Source of the DNA: Tianweitania aestuarii
GTDB lineage: Bacteria > Pseudomonadota > Alphaproteobacteria > Rhizobiales > Rhizobiaceae
NCBI RefSeq assembly: GCF_018457165.1
Contig: NZ_JAFMNX010000002.1
Location: forward strand, 1-64,000
Length of the DNA stretch: 64,000 bases
Direction: 5' to 3'
Of this stretch, positions 19,581 through 31,605 are shown piece by piece. Made by a program: the position numbers and the translations under genes. The notes below the pieces were generated by a model. That model made no database searches. It saw only the letters and a list, made by a program, of their open reading frames with translations, and was not told the origin of the DNA. Every line of letters begins with the position of its first letter. The first letter of the stretch is position 1.

Positions 19581-21341
19581 TTAGCGAAGCTCCTCAGGGG
19601 CATCAGCCCCGACGATCGCCAGTCCCGATGTCAGCACGTCCGACACCGCCTGCACCAGTCCCAGCCTGGCGACGGTCAATGTAGGTTCGTTAACCCTTAC
19701 AAATCGTAAATCCGGATTGTCGGTGCCGCGATTCCAGTGCGCGTGGAAGCTGCTTGCCAGATCATAAAGGTAGAAAGCCACGCGATGCGGCTCCAGCGCG
19801 ATCGCAGCGCTTTCGATCATGCGCGGATATTCGGCCAGCTTGCGAATCAGGGTGATCTCGCCGGCATCGGTCAGCAAAGCCGTGTCCTTGGACAAGGCAG
19901 CACAATCCGGCCGCTCCAGCCCCAACTGCTCCTTGGCCTGCCGGAACACGGAATAACAGCGCGCCGAAGCATACTGCACATAGAACACCGGATTGTCCTT
20001 GGACTGCTCGGTGACCTTGGCGAAGTCGAAATCGAGCGGCTCGCCGTTTTTGCGGTACAGCATCATGAAGCGAATCGCGTCGCGACCGACTTCATCCACC
20101 ACGTCGCGCAGCGTGATGAACTCGCCCGAACGCTTCGACATCTTCACCGGCTCGCCGGCGCGTAAGAGACGCACCAGCTGGCAAAGGAGAACGGTCAGCT
20201 CCACCTTGCCGTCGGTCACCGCACGCGCCAGCGCTTCCAGCCGCTTCACATAGCCGCCGTGATCCGCACCCAGGATGTAAACAAGCTGGTCGAAGCCGCG
20301 GACATACTTGTCCTTGAGATAAGCCACATCCGCCGCGAAATAGGTGTAGGCGCCGTCGGATTTCACCAGCGGACGATCGATGTCGTCGCCCACTTCCGTG
20401 GAACGGAACAGCGTCTGCTCGCGATCTTCCCAGTCTTCCGGCTTCTGGCCCTTGGGCGGCGGCAGCTTGCCCTTGTAAACATGGCCCTTCAGCGTCAGAT
20501 CGCTGATCGCCGAGCGGATCGGCTTGGCATGATCGGCATGCAGCGTGCGCTCGGAAAAGAACACGTCGTGATGCACGTTGAGCGCGGCGAGATCTTCGCG
20601 GATCATGTCCATCATCGCGTCGATCGTCTTGTCGGCGATAACAGCCAGCGCTTCCTCTTCCGGCATATCCAAGAGCGTGCGGCCATAGGTCTCCGCCAGC
20701 ATCTTGCCCACGGGCACGAGATAATCGCCGGGATATAGGCCGGCCGGGATCTCGCTGATCGTTTCGCCCAGCGCTTCGCGGTAACGCAGAAATGCCGACT
20801 GCGCGAGCACGCCGATCTGCGCGCCGGCATCGTTGATGTAATATTCCTTCGTCACCTCGCTGCCGGCAAAGCCCAGCAGGTTCGACAAGGCGTCACCCAC
20901 GACCGCACCACGGCAATGGCCGACATGCATCGGGCCGGTCGGGTTGGCCGACACATATTCCACATTGATCTTGCGGCCCGCGCCGATCGTCGAGCGGCCG
21001 TAATCCTTGCCCGCCGCCAGCATATCCGCCAGCCGCGCCTGCCAGAACCCGTCGCCCAGCCGGATGTTCACGAAGCCTGGACCGGCAACGGAGGCTTCCG
21101 ACACGTCGGGATCCCTGGCGAGCTCGGCAGCAAAGCGCTCGCCCAGCACGCGCGGGTTTTCGCCCACGGCCTTGGACAACACCATGGCGGCATTGGTGGC
21201 GAGATCGCCGTGGCTCACATCGCGCGGCAGTTCCACCGCGACACGGGCGGTATCAACCGGCTCGCCATCGGTGGTCTTGAGGTCGAGAGCCTGCACGATC
21301 TTGATCACGCGCGCGCTGAATTCGGCGAAAATATTCATCAT
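19581..21341 (-). CDS. argS: Arginyl-tRNA synthetase
   Basis: 586 residues from ATG 21341 (ATG 21338 is equally possible; a TTG at 21344 is unlikely). The class I HIGH motif appears as PTGPMHVGH and the KMSKS-type motif as [10 protein letters not shown]. An N-terminal Add-1 domain and a C-terminal DALR anticodon-binding domain ([12 protein letters not shown] onward) complete the enzyme. It charges tRNA-Arg. It lies 60 bases downstream of dgt and 96 upstream of the SPOR gene. Confidence 0.96.
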   Translation of the reverse strand: MMNIFAEFSARVIKIVQALDLKTTDGEPVDTARVAVELPRDVSHGDLATNAAMVLSKAVGENPRVLGERFAAELARDPDVSEASVAGPGFVNIRLGDGFWQARLADMLAAGKDYGRSTIGAGRKINVEYVSANPTGPMHVGHCRGAVVGDALSNLLGFAGSEVTKEYYINDAGAQIGVLAQSAFLRYREALGETISEIPAGLYPGDYLVPVGKMLAETYGRTLLDMPEEEALAVIADKTIDAMMDMIREDLAALNVHHDVFFSERTLHADHAKPIRSAISDLTLKGHVYKGKLPPPKGQKPEDWEDREQTLFRSTEVGDDIDRPLVKSDGAYTYFAADVAYLKDKYVRGFDQLVYILGADHGGYVKRLEALARAVTDGKVELTVLLCQLVRLLRAGEPVKMSKRSGEFITLRDVVDEVGRDAIRFMMLYRKNGEPLDFDFAKVTEQSKDNPVFYVQYASARCYSVFRQAKEQLGLERPDCAALSKDTALLTDAGEITLIRKLAEYPRMIESAAIALEPHRVAFYLYDLASSFHAHWNRGTDNPDLRFVRVNEPTLTVARLGLVQAVSDVLTSGLAIVGADAPEELR

Positions 21342-21401
21342 CAACTCGGAGACGAGAAAAAAGAACGCGGATGCTTGGCCCGCGAAATTGTTGGCCGCGA
21401 C

Positions 21402-22616
21402 CTAGCTCAGAACAGGCGTTCGGTCAAACAACCGCCGATGTTCCTTGACCGCATAAGTGTCGGTCATGCCGGCCAGGAAGTCCGCGACATGCCGCGCCTT
21501 CACGGCATTGCCAGCCCGATCGAGCCCTTCGCGCCAGCCTTCCGGCATCGCGCGGGGGTCGGCCATATAGATGTCGAACAGGTCGAAAACGATGCGATCG
21601 GCATTGGCGCGCACCTCCATCACGGAGGGGTGACGATAAAGATTGGCGTAAAGAAAGCGCTTCAACTCCCGCTCTCCCGCCGCGATCTCTTCCGAGAAGG
21701 TCACGACCGCTTGGCTCGCCGCGTGAATGTCGTCGACGCTTTCGGGTTGCAGCAAAGCCAGCTTCCCCTTCGCGGTCGCAATCACATCTTCCACCATCAA
21801 CGTGATCTGCCGCCGCATCAGCTCATGGGCGATCCGAACCGGATCGAGCTTGGGATATTTCATCCGCACCGCACGCAGGATATTGGCCGTCAGCGGCACG
21901 TCTTCCAGCATGTCGAGCGTCAGAAGCCCCGAGCGCAGACCGTCGTCGATATCATGCGTGTTATAGGCGATGTCGTCGGCAATCGCCGCCGCCTGCGCTT
22001 CCGGCCCGGCGAAGCGGTCGAGTTCGAGATCATGCAGCTGCGAATAAACGCTGATCGCCTGCGGCACCGGTTTCCCCATTGGCGAACCATCGGCGTGAAC
22101 CAGCGGCCCATTATGCTTCACCAGCCCTTCAAGCGTTTCCCAGCTGAGGTTCAAACCGTCGAATTCGGCATAACGACGTTCCAGCTTGGTCACGATCCGC
22201 AAGGACTGCGCATTATGCTCGAACCCGCCGAACGGCTGCATCTTCAGGTTCAGCGCATCTTCGCCGGTGTGGCCGAACGGCGTGTGGCCAAAGTCGTGCA
22301 CCAGCGCCACCGCTTCCGCCAGGTCTTCGTCCAGCTGCAAGGCCCGCGCCAAGGCGCGCGCGATCTGCGCCACCTCGATCGTATGCGTCAGCCGCGTCCG
22401 GTAATGGTCGCCTTCATGCGCAACGAAAACCTGCGTCTTGTGCTTCAAGCGGCGAAACGCGGTGGAATGGATGATTCGGTCGCGGTCGCGCTGGAACGGC
22501 GTGCGTGTCAGGCTTTCCGGCTCGTCCACGAAGCGGCCACGCGTTTTTGCCGGATCGGTCGCGTAAGGGGCCCGCGGGCGATAACCGAAGCCGATATCGG
22601 ACGCATTCAGTGCCAC
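21402..22616 (-). CDS. dgt: Deoxyguanosinetriphosphate triphosphohydrolase-like protein
   Basis: 404 residues from GTG 22616, chosen because GAAGGGA lies just upstream and the family has only about ten residues before YATDP. The HD phosphohydrolase signature is complete: [19 protein letters not shown], then [11 protein letters not shown]. It hydrolyses dGTP (or other dNTPs) to the nucleoside and triphosphate. Upstream ATGs at 22679 and 22808 lie in or beyond the divergent erpA promoter region and are rejected. Confidence 0.92.
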   Translation of the reverse strand: MALNASDIGFGYRPRAPYATDPAKTRGRFVDEPESLTRTPFQRDRDRIIHSTAFRRLKHKTQVFVAHEGDHYRTRLTHTIEVAQIARALARALQLDEDLAEAVALVHDFGHTPFGHTGEDALNLKMQPFGGFEHNAQSLRIVTKLERRYAEFDGLNLSWETLEGLVKHNGPLVHADGSPMGKPVPQAISVYSQLHDLELDRFAGPEAQAAAIADDIAYNTHDIDDGLRSGLLTLDMLEDVPLTANILRAVRMKYPKLDPVRIAHELMRRQITLMVEDVIATAKGKLALLQPESVDDIHAASQAVVTFSEEIAAGERELKRFLYANLYRHPSVMEVRANADRIVFDLFDIYMADPRAMPEGWREGLDRAGNAVKARHVADFLAGMTDTYAVKEHRRLFDRTPVLS

Positions 22617-22655
22617 GCGCTTCCCTTCGTCCCTGCTCGCCTCGCCGCACACCCG

Positions 22656-22684
22656 TTGACGAGACCTTGCGCGGCTCATACCTA
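22656..22684 (+). promoter_or_regulatory. Candidate erpA promoter
   Basis: TTGACG (22656) matches the -35 consensus at five of six positions. The element 17 bases on (TACCTA) is a poor -10. It lies in the 97-base divergent gap to dgt, 30 bases before the erpA start. Only the -35 is convincing. Confidence 0.35.
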
Positions 22685-22713
22685 CTAGGCGAATGCCAGC
22701 GCAAGGTGACACT

Positions 22714-23064
22714 ATGGGTACGGATGCCAAAACCCTGATGAAGGGCGTCGATCTGACCGAAGCTGCGGCACGCCGCATCAACAAGATCATCGCCAAGGAG
22801 ACGGACAAGGAAGCCCTGCGCGTATCCGTGGAAGGTGGCGGCTGTTCCGGCTTTTCCTACAAGTTCGACCTGGTTGAAGGCCGCAACGCCGATGACACCG
22901 CAATCGAAAAGGACGGCGCCACCGTTTTGATCGATGAGATGTCGTTGATCTATATGGGCGGCTCGGTCATCGATTTCGTGGACGATCTGATGGGTCAGTC
23001 CTTCCAGATCCGCAATCCCAACGCCGTCGCATCCTGCGGCTGCGGCACCAGCTTTTCGATCTGA
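22714..23064 (+). CDS. erpA: A-type iron-sulfur carrier protein (ErpA/IscA family)
   Basis: 116 residues from ATG 22714, with AAGGTG seven bases upstream; an earlier start at 22693 has no ribosome-binding site. The three cluster-binding cysteines are Cys44 (GGGCSG), Cys108 and Cys110 (SCGCG). It hands Fe-S clusters to apoproteins. Genes erpA and xthA are six bases apart and co-oriented. Assignment to ErpA over IscA is by its standalone context, outside any isc or suf operon. Confidence 0.9.
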   Translation: MGTDAKTLMKGVDLTEAAARRINKIIAKETDKEALRVSVEGGGCSGFSYKFDLVEGRNADDTAIEKDGATVLIDEMSLIYMGGSVIDFVDDLMGQSFQIRNPNAVASCGCGTSFSI

Positions 23065-23070
23065 CCGCCC

Positions 23071-23874
23071 GTGTCTCTCAAGATCGCGACCTGGAACATC
23101 AACGGCGTCAAGGCGCGCATCGAAAACCTGCTGCACTGGCTGCGCGAAAGCCAGCCGGACATCGTGTGCCTGCAGGAAATCAAGAGCGTCGATGAAGGCT
23201 TCCCGCGCCTCGAGATCGAGGCGCTCGGCTATCATGTCGAAACCCACGGCCAGAAGGGCTTCAACGGCGTCGCCATCCTGTCCAAGCTGCGCTTCGATGA
23301 AGTGAACCGCCGTTTGCCGGGCGACGACGAAGACGAACAGGCCCGTTTCATCGAAGGCGTGTTCTCGACCTCGTGCGGCGCCCTGCGGGTCGTGTCGCTT
23401 TACCTGCCGAACGGCAATCCGGTCGGCACGGAGAAGTTTCCCTACAAGCTGCGCTGGATGGATCGTCTCGAAAAGTGGGCAAAGGAGCGTCTGGAGCTTG
23501 AAGAGCCGCTGGTTCTCGGCGGCGATTACAATGTCATCCCGATGCCGTCGGACGTTCGTTATCCCGACAACTGGCTGGATGACGCCTTGTTTCAGCCGGA
23601 AAGCCGCGCCTCGTTCCGCCGCCTTTCCAATATGGGCTTCATCGATGCCTATCGCGAAGTGGACGACGCGGCCGGCGCTTACTCCTTCTGGGATTATCAG
23701 GCCGGCGCCTGGCAGAAGAATAACGGCATCCGCATCGACTTCCTGATGATGTCGCCCGAAGCCTCCGATCGCCTGAAATCGGCGGATATCGAGAAGCATG
23801 TCCGCGGCTGGGAAAAGCCGTCGGACCACGTGCCCGTGGTCGCGCATCTGGACCTGTTGCCGGTCACTGTTTGA
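23071..23874 (+). CDS. xthA: Exodeoxyribonuclease III
   Basis: 267 residues from GTG 23071; no ATG exists near the conserved SLKIATWNINGVKAR start. The catalytic Glu is in QEIK (about 36), with GGDYNV and the C-terminal SDHVPV His motif. This is the major AP endonuclease and 3'-phosphodiesterase of base-excision repair. It is six bases after erpA and is closed by a strong terminator. Confidence 0.95.
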   Translation: MSLKIATWNINGVKARIENLLHWLRESQPDIVCLQEIKSVDEGFPRLEIEALGYHVETHGQKGFNGVAILSKLRFDEVNRRLPGDDEDEQARFIEGVFSTSCGALRVVSLYLPNGNPVGTEKFPYKLRWMDRLEKWAKERLELEEPLVLGGDYNVIPMPSDVRYPDNWLDDALFQPESRASFRRLSNMGFIDAYREVDDAAGAYSFWDYQAGAWQKNNGIRIDFLMMSPEASDRLKSADIEKHVRGWEKPSDHVPVVAHLDLLPVTV

Positions 23875-23963
23875 ACCGTCTGCGGTAAAAAACACACAGG
23901 CGGGAACTCTTTTCGGTTTGGCTCGTTATTACCCCGACAGATCAACGATCTAACTTCCAGTCG

Positions 23964-24008
23964 AGAGCGAGCCGCGTTCCCCTGCCCGGCTCGCTCTTTT
24001 TTTCTTTG
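23964..24008 (+). terminator. Terminator after xthA
   Basis: An 11-bp stem (23964-23974 with 23987-23997) is followed by seven Ts and then CTTTG. A textbook intrinsic terminator for the erpA-xthA unit. Confidence 0.92.
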
Positions 24009-24072
24009 TCTGCGCATGTGCATCCCGCCACACGGTCTTGTGAGCGCAAGGCGCCGTGGCTACATCAGGCCC

Positions 24073-24624
24073 ATGAAAGTCAAAGACGTCGATATCCTCA
24101 TCGTACCCGGCTACACCAATTCAGGGCCTGACCACTGGCAGACCCGCTGGGAAACGCGCCTTTCCACCGCACGCCGTGTTGAACAGGCCGAATGGTCGAA
24201 GCCCGTGCGCGAAGACTGGGTTGCCAATGTCGCCAAGGCCGTGAACGAGGCTGAACGCCCGGTCGTGTTCGTTGCGCATTCCCTCGGCATTCCAAGCGTC
24301 GTTCATGCCATTCCGCAGTTCAGGAACCGCGTTGCCGGCGCCTTTTTCGTCGCGCCACCCGATGTCACGAACCCGCAGATCCGCCCGAAGCATCTGATGA
24401 CCTTCGGCCCCTATCCGCGCGATCCGCTGCCCTTCCCGTCGATCACGGTCGCCAGCCGCAACGATCCCTTTTCGAGCTTCGAAGCGGCGGAAGATATTGC
24501 GGGCGCATGGGGCTCGATGTTCATCGATGCAGGCGGCGCCGGTCACCTCAACGCAGAATCTGGACATGGTCCGTGGCCCGAAGGCTCCATGACCTTCGCC
24601 AACTTCCTGACGCGCCTCACTTGA
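24073..24624 (+). CDS. RBBP9/YdeN-family alpha/beta hydrolase
   Basis: 183 residues from ATG 24073. The family start is DVDILIVPGYTNSGPDHWQ. The catalytic triad is readable: Ser70 in AHSLG, Asp131 in SRNDPF and His158 in GAGHLN. These are small serine hydrolases of unknown natural substrate; human RBBP9 is one. The gene stands alone and converges on the aldolase gene. Confidence 0.87.
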   Translation: MKVKDVDILIVPGYTNSGPDHWQTRWETRLSTARRVEQAEWSKPVREDWVANVAKAVNEAERPVVFVAHSLGIPSVVHAIPQFRNRVAGAFFVAPPDVTNPQIRPKHLMTFGPYPRDPLPFPSITVASRNDPFSSFEAAEDIAGAWGSMFIDAGGAGHLNAESGHGPWPEGSMTFANFLTRLT

Positions 24625-24657
24625 AGCGCCTCACCTGAAGCAAACAACCCGGCGCGA

Positions 24658-25431
24658 TCAGCCTTTCAACGAGGCCTTGATCGCGTTCATCGTCGCTGTT
24701 GCACCGGCGCGCATCAGCGACCCTTCCGTGCCGCAAGCCATCAGGCGATAGCCCATGGCCTCGTAACGGCCGCACAGGCCGGGATCGACCACGAAGATCG
24801 ACGCCAGCTTGCCGGAATCGGTTGCGCGCCGCGCAATATCGGCAATCGCCTCCATCATGTTTTCGAGCGACGGATCGACTGTCGCGCCATTCGTCCAGGC
24901 GATGGAAAAGTCGGACGGCCCGACCAGAACGGCATCGATCCCGTCCACGGCCAGAATTCCGTCGAGCGCATCGAGTGCGCGGCGCGTTTCGATCATCGCG
25001 ATCGCCAGCGTGTCGGTGTTGGCTGTTCGAAGCCAGGCCTGCATGTCGCCCGGCTTGCCGCTGCGCCCTGCGGCAAAGTTCGGCCCCCAGGAGCGTTCGC
25101 CGAGCGGCGGATATTTCATCGCCGCAGCAAAACTCTGCGCGTCCGCAACCGAATTGATCATCGGTGCGATCACCGCCTCGGCCCCGAAATCGAGTGCACG
25201 GCTCGCCATGTCGAAACGGCCGACGGGGATGCGAACCAGCGCATGCTTGTTCTGATGGAGGATCATCGGAAGCGAGCGCAGCACGCTCGCTTCATCATGG
25301 CCGCCATGCTGCATGTCGAGCGTAACGGCGTCGCCTGGTTGGGACGCCAGCAGTTCCACCGTCAGGGCATCGGGAATGCCGGACCAGGTGGAAATCAGTG
25401 TTTCGGATTGAAGGCGTTCGCGAAGGGTCAT
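24658..25431 (-). CDS. HpcH/HpaI family aldolase
   Basis: 257 residues from ATG 25431, with GGAGGG eight bases upstream. It is a TIM-barrel class II (metal-dependent) aldolase. The catalytic His is in LDMQHGGHD, metal ligands Glu in MIETRRALDAL and Asp in VGPSDFS, and the Arg in WGPNFAAGR. Relatives cleave 4-hydroxy-2-oxo acids to pyruvate plus an aldehyde. The substrate cannot be told here, since no aromatic-catabolism genes are near. Confidence 0.85.
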   Translation of the reverse strand: MTLRERLQSETLISTWSGIPDALTVELLASQPGDAVTLDMQHGGHDEASVLRSLPMILHQNKHALVRIPVGRFDMASRALDFGAEAVIAPMINSVADAQSFAAAMKYPPLGERSWGPNFAAGRSGKPGDMQAWLRTANTDTLAIAMIETRRALDALDGILAVDGIDAVLVGPSDFSIAWTNGATVDPSLENMMEAIADIARRATDSGKLASIFVVDPGLCGRYEAMGYRLMACGTEGSLMRAGATATMNAIKASLKG

Positions 25432-25446
25432 GCGATCGCCCTCCAC

Positions 25447-25764
25447 TCAGGCGCCGAGTTGGTTGGCGGCTGTTTGCAGCAGCTCATACATCTTCATGCG
25501 GATCTGCTGATCGGTCTGCGCCACGTTGCCGGAATCGAAGTCGGCGCGGATCTTGCGAAACACGTCCTCGTCGCCCGCTTCCTCGAAGTCGGCAGCCACA
25601 ACCGAGCGCGCATAGGCTTCGGCTTCGTCACCGCTCTTGCCGAGCTCGCCGGCAGCCCACACACCGAGCAGCTTGTTGCGGCGCGCCATGGCCTTGAACC
25701 GCATTTCCTCGTCGTGAGCGAACTTGCGCTCGAACCCGTCCTGACGATCATCGAAAGAGGCCAT
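25447..25764 (-). CDS. ATP synthase inhibitor subunit zeta (DUF1476)
   Basis: 105 residues from ATG 25764 (MASFDDRQDGFERKFAHDEE). This is the all-helical DUF1476 family, shown in Paracoccus to be the zeta subunit that inserts into F1-ATPase and blocks ATP hydrolysis. The N-terminal inhibitory stretch (about 1-20) is intact. It is divergent from purC across 230 bases. A longer frame to 25995 would overlap the purC promoter and is rejected. Confidence 0.9.
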   Translation of the reverse strand: MASFDDRQDGFERKFAHDEEMRFKAMARRNKLLGVWAAGELGKSGDEAEAYARSVVAADFEEAGDEDVFRKIRADFDSGNVAQTDQQIRMKMYELLQTAANQLGA

Positions 25765-25994
25765 GTCATAGTTCCGATCGTTGGTCTGTTGATCGTTCGG
25801 ATATGGGCTTCTTTGAAGTCGGATCAACCCGCCGGCACCGTTGAAAGGGTGGGTAGAATGCCGGCCAAACAACATTTGGCGATTGAGCCTGTGCATGCTT
25901 TGCGATAGGACCCGGGTTGACATTCCGGCAAACGCCCGACAGCCCAGGACCGAGCTCCTTCGCGATCGGTCCTCCAGATTTCGAGAAAGCTGCA

Positions 25995-26792
25995 ATGAAC
26001 AACCGACGCCGCCGCATTTATGAAGGCAAGGCCAAGATCCTGTATGAAGGACCTGAGCCGGGCACGCTGGTCCAGTTCTTCAAGGACGACGCGACCGCGT
26101 TCAATGCCAAGAAGCATGAAGTGATCGACGGCAAGGGCGTGCTCAACAACCGCATTTCCGAGCACATCTTCACGCATCTGAACCGCATCGGCATTCCGAC
26201 TCACTTTATCCGCCGGCTCAACATGCGCGAGCAGCTGATCAAGGAAGTCGAGATCATCCCGCTCGAGATCGTCGTACGCAACATCGCGGCCGGCTCGTTG
26301 GCCAAGCGCCTCGGCATCGAGGAAGGCACCGTTCTGCCGCGCTCGATCATCGAGTTCTACTACAAGAACGATGCGCTGGACGATCCGATGGTCTCGGAAG
26401 AGCACGTCACGGCCTTTGGCTGGGCGGCTCCGCAGGAGATCGACGACATCATGGCGCTCGCCATCCGCGTCAACGACTTCCTGACCGGCCTTTTCCTCGG
26501 CGTCGGCATCCAACTCGTGGATTTCAAGATGGAATGCGGCCGCCTGTTCGAAGGCGACATGATGCGCATCGTGGTGGCCGACGAAATCTCGCCCGATTCA
26601 TGCCGTTTGTGGGACGTCAACACCAACGACAAGATGGACAAGGACCGTTTCCGCCGCGATCTCGGCGGTCTGGTTGAAGCCTATCAGGAAGTCGCGCGCC
26701 GTCTCGGCATCATGAACGAAAACGAGCCTCCTCGCCCGTCCGGCCCCGTGCTGGTCGCCGGCAAGGACACCAGCCGCGGCAAGCCGCACTGA
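25995..26792 (+). CDS. purC: Phosphoribosylaminoimidazole-succinocarboxamide synthase
   Basis: 265 residues from ATG 25995 ([14 protein letters not shown], the conserved start). Signatures are [24 protein letters not shown] and [10 protein letters not shown]. It joins CAIR and aspartate in purine synthesis step 8. It begins the cluster purC-purS-purQ-purL, 16 bases before purS. The C-terminus carries a short extra tail after EVARRLG. Confidence 0.96.
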   Translation: MNNRRRRIYEGKAKILYEGPEPGTLVQFFKDDATAFNAKKHEVIDGKGVLNNRISEHIFTHLNRIGIPTHFIRRLNMREQLIKEVEIIPLEIVVRNIAAGSLAKRLGIEEGTVLPRSIIEFYYKNDALDDPMVSEEHVTAFGWAAPQEIDDIMALAIRVNDFLTGLFLGVGIQLVDFKMECGRLFEGDMMRIVVADEISPDSCRLWDVNTNDKMDKDRFRRDLGGLVEAYQEVARRLGIMNENEPPRPSGPVLVAGKDTSRGKPH

Positions 26793-26808
26793 TTTCGGAG
26801 CAGGAATT

Positions 26809-27051
26809 GTGATCAAGGCACGCGTGACAGTCACGCTGAAAAACGGCGTCCTCGACCCCCAGGGCAAGGCCATCGAGGGTGCACTCGGCACCCTCGGCTT
26901 CGAAGGCGTTTCCGGCGTCCGTCAGGGCAAGGTGTTCGATGTCGAAATCAACGGCACGGACAAGGCCAAGGCGGAAGCCGACATCAAGCAGATGTGCGAG
27001 CGTCTGCTGGCAAACACCGTTATCGAGAACTATTCCATCAGCATGGACTGA
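26809..27051 (+). CDS. purS: Phosphoribosylformylglycinamidine synthase subunit PurS
   Basis: 80 residues from GTG 26809, with GGAGCAGGA directly upstream. PurS signatures are VTLKNGVLDPQGKA and VFDVEI. It bridges PurL and PurQ in the three-subunit FGAM synthase and is required when PurL is the short form, as here. Confidence 0.95.
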   Translation: MIKARVTVTLKNGVLDPQGKAIEGALGTLGFEGVSGVRQGKVFDVEINGTDKAKAEADIKQMCERLLANTVIENYSISMD

Positions 27052-27093
27052 GGCCGCCCGATCGGCCTTCGCACTACGCAGGTTGCAAGAACC

Positions 27094-27765
27094 ATGAAAT
27101 CAGCAGTCGTTCTCGTTCCAGGTCTCAACCGCGACCGCGACATGATCGCGGCACTGACGAAAGTCTCCGGCCAGGCGCCGGCAACCCTTTGGCAGACCGA
27201 AACCACCCTGCCCGAGGGTCTCGACCTCATCGTCATCCCCGGCGGCTTTTCCTTCGGTGATTATCTGCGTTGCGGTGCGATCGCCGCCCGCATGCCGGTG
27301 ATGCGCGCCGTGGCCGATGCCGCCAAGCGCGGCGTTACCGTTCTGGGCGTTTGCAACGGCTTCCAGATCCTGGTTGAAGCCGGCATGTTGCCCGGCGCCC
27401 TCATGCGCAACACCTCGCTCAAATTCGTTTGCCGCGAAGTGAAGCTGCAGGTCACCAACGCCAACACCGCCTTCACGCGCCAATATCAGCCCAACCAGAT
27501 CATCCGCTGCCCGGTCGCACATCACGACGGCAACTATTTCGCCGAGCCGGAAGAGCTGGAGCGGCTGGAAGGCGAAGGGCGCGTCGTGTTCCGTTATGCG
27601 GAAAACACCAATCCCAACGGCTCGATCAACGACATCGCCGGCATCATGAACGCATCCGGCAACGTGCTCGGCCTCATGCCGCATCCCGAAAACCTCATCG
27701 AATCCGCGCATGGCGGCGATGATGGTCGCGGCATCTTCGAAAGCGTGCTGGCAAAGGCCGCGTAA
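27094..27765 (+). CDS. purQ: Phosphoribosylformylglycinamidine synthase subunit PurQ
   Basis: 223 residues. Class I glutamine amidotransferase with nucleophile Cys87 (GVCNGFQ) and the His197/Glu199 pair in MPHPE. It releases ammonia from glutamine for PurL. It lies 42 bases after purS in the purine cluster. Confidence 0.96.
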   Translation: MKSAVVLVPGLNRDRDMIAALTKVSGQAPATLWQTETTLPEGLDLIVIPGGFSFGDYLRCGAIAARMPVMRAVADAAKRGVTVLGVCNGFQILVEAGMLPGALMRNTSLKFVCREVKLQVTNANTAFTRQYQPNQIIRCPVAHHDGNYFAEPEELERLEGEGRVVFRYAENTNPNGSINDIAGIMNASGNVLGLMPHPENLIESAHGGDDGRGIFESVLAKAA

Positions 27766-27852
27766 GCACCGTCCGGAACGAGTCGTTCATTCATCGTGGG
27801 ATAGACAATCCGACCTTTCTTCCCACGATGCACTTTCCCCCAAGGGATCCCT

Positions 27853-28281
27853 ATGACGCGACCGTTCCGCCTTCTGCCTTTTCTCGGCCTTGCTCTCGCG
27901 ATCGGCTTTACCGGCTGCCAGTCCAAGGCACCGCAGCCCAAGCGCCAGCCGTCGGCGGCCGCCAGCACCAAGAGTGCCGCGCTTCGCAACATGGAACAGG
28001 TCGCAAAAGCCGCGCATCGATGCTGGTTCGCCTCCAAGGACCCCGCCTTCCGCAGCTACAGCTTCGCCAACGAGCTGAACAATTTCTCCGGCCGTCCGCG
28101 CTTCCTCCTTGTGCCGCACAACGATTACGGCGGTCGTCCGCTGCTCGTGGTTCAGGCGGAAGGTGCTGCCGGCAAGCTCGACACGTTCGGCCCGCTGCTC
28201 GATCAGCCACTCGGCAACCGCATCTCCGGCGACATCACCCGCTGGAGCAGCGGCGATCAGTCCTGCGCATCATCGGCCTGA
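27853..28281 (+). CDS. Small putative lipoprotein between purQ and purL
   Basis: 142 residues. AAGGGA lies eight bases before the ATG. The signal peptide ends in a lipobox-like IGFTGC (Cys at about 22), followed by a basic Ala/Ser/Pro stretch and a compact C-terminal domain ([17 protein letters not shown], then [20 protein letters not shown]). Two later cysteines could form a disulfide. I do not recognise the family. It interrupts the purine cluster and is probably co-transcribed; a role in purine synthesis is unlikely for an exported protein. Confidence 0.7.
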   Translation: MTRPFRLLPFLGLALAIGFTGCQSKAPQPKRQPSAAASTKSAALRNMEQVAKAAHRCWFASKDPAFRSYSFANELNNFSGRPRFLLVPHNDYGGRPLLVVQAEGAAGKLDTFGPLLDQPLGNRISGDITRWSSGDQSCASSA

Positions 28282-28432
28282 GGTTCGTCCGAACCGGTGT
28301 TTGCGCGCCGATCCCCGGGAAATGCCGGTAACAGGCCGGCTTTTTCTAGCCTCGGCTGTTCAATCCCGGCGCAGTCTGGGCTATGGACGCATTCATCCCT
28401 TTCCTTGCCGTCGCACAAGGCCCCGCTTCCCC

Positions 28433-30655
<2,223 letters not shown>

Positions 30656-30667
30656 GGGTTTAAACTG

Positions 30668-30901
30668 ATGGCAATGGACGCACGCGACATCGAAGCCCTG
30701 ATCCGTCAGGGCATTCCGGATGCCACCGTCACGATCCGCGATCTGGCGGGCGATGGCGATCATTACGCGGCTGAGGTTGTTTCGGAGAGCTTCCGGGGCA
30801 AGAGCCGCGTTCAGCAGCACCAGATGGTCTACAAGGCTCTGCAGGGCAATATGGGCGGCGTTCTGCACGCGCTTGCCCTGCAAACCAGCGTTCCGGAATA
30901 G
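30668..30901 (+). CDS. BolA family protein
   Basis: 77 residues. The short BolA form with DARDIEALIRQGIPDATVTI and the conserved C-terminal helix QHQMVYKALQGNMGGVLHALAL carrying the cluster-sharing His. BolA proteins pair with monothiol glutaredoxins to bind [2Fe-2S] clusters, and grxD follows at 31016. ATG at 30668 or 30674. Confidence 0.9.
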   Translation: MAMDARDIEALIRQGIPDATVTIRDLAGDGDHYAAEVVSESFRGKSRVQQHQMVYKALQGNMGGVLHALALQTSVPE

Positions 30902-31015
30902 CGTCCATGCGCGCTGCGCCGCTTCCGGCGATTGCGGAATCCGGCCAGCTGCAATAGATAGACACCATTGCATTTGTCACCGGGCCTTGAACCCGGCAGC
31001 CAGAGGATCAGCCAG

Positions 31016-31348
31016 ATGACCGCCATCAGCCAATTCATCGAGAACGAAGTCAAGAGCAACGACGTCGTGTTGTTCATGAAGGGCACGCCGGGTTTCCCGC
31101 AGTGCGGCTTCTCCGGCCAGGTCGTCCAGATCCTCGATTACCTCGGCGTCGACTACAAGGGCGTCAACATTCTGACCTCGGACGAACTGCGCCAGGGCAT
31201 CAAGGACTACTCGCAGTGGCCGACCATCCCGCAGCTCTACGTCAAGGGCGAGTTCGTGGGCGGTTGCGACATCATCCGCGAGATGTTCCAGGCCGGTGAG
31301 TTGCAGACCTTCTTCGGCGAGAAGGGCATCGCTGCCCGCGCAGCGTAA
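31016..31348 (+). CDS. grxD: Monothiol glutaredoxin, Grx4 family
   Basis: 110 residues from ATG 31016. The CGFS active site (Cys30) and [19 protein letters not shown] are diagnostic. It carries [2Fe-2S] clusters with BolA, encoded just upstream. A longer start at 30968 lacks a ribosome-binding site. A 10-bp inverted repeat (31389-31398 with 31406-31415) 40 bases downstream may end the transcript, though no T-tract follows. Confidence 0.95.
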   Translation: MTAISQFIENEVKSNDVVLFMKGTPGFPQCGFSGQVVQILDYLGVDYKGVNILTSDELRQGIKDYSQWPTIPQLYVKGEFVGGCDIIREMFQAGELQTFFGEKGIAARAA

Positions 31349-31605
31349 CACCAGACCCCGCCCTCGCGGCATCATCAAGATGACGGCCCGCGCAGCGTAG
31401 AAACCACGCTGCGCGCGCTGCATGAATCAGGCGAAGCGCATTCAGCTCCCCTGCACCTGCGTGACTGCATTTCTGTCACGCTCACAGTCTAGTCGTTTTC
31501 CGAGCCGTGCATTTCCGCGGCTCGTTGTTTGCGGATTTCCTCCATGGAACCGCGGTCAATTTTCGGCCGCCGGGTCTGTGGCTTTTTTTGTTGAATGGAT
31601 TGGTA

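Noticed and set aside
20916-22688. A 590-codon plus-strand frame across argS and dgt
   Set aside because: Antisense shadow of two clear enzymes; composition is His/Arg-rich nonsense.
22414-23895. A 493-codon minus-strand frame across erpA and xthA
   Set aside because: Antisense of two convincing genes and merges into the dgt reading frame region only by chance.
31389-31415. Attachment site or small RNA after grxD
   Set aside because: The 10-bp inverted repeat there repeats part of the grxD end (GCCCGCGCAGCGTA), but it is short and lacks other mobile features; more likely a weak transcription stop.
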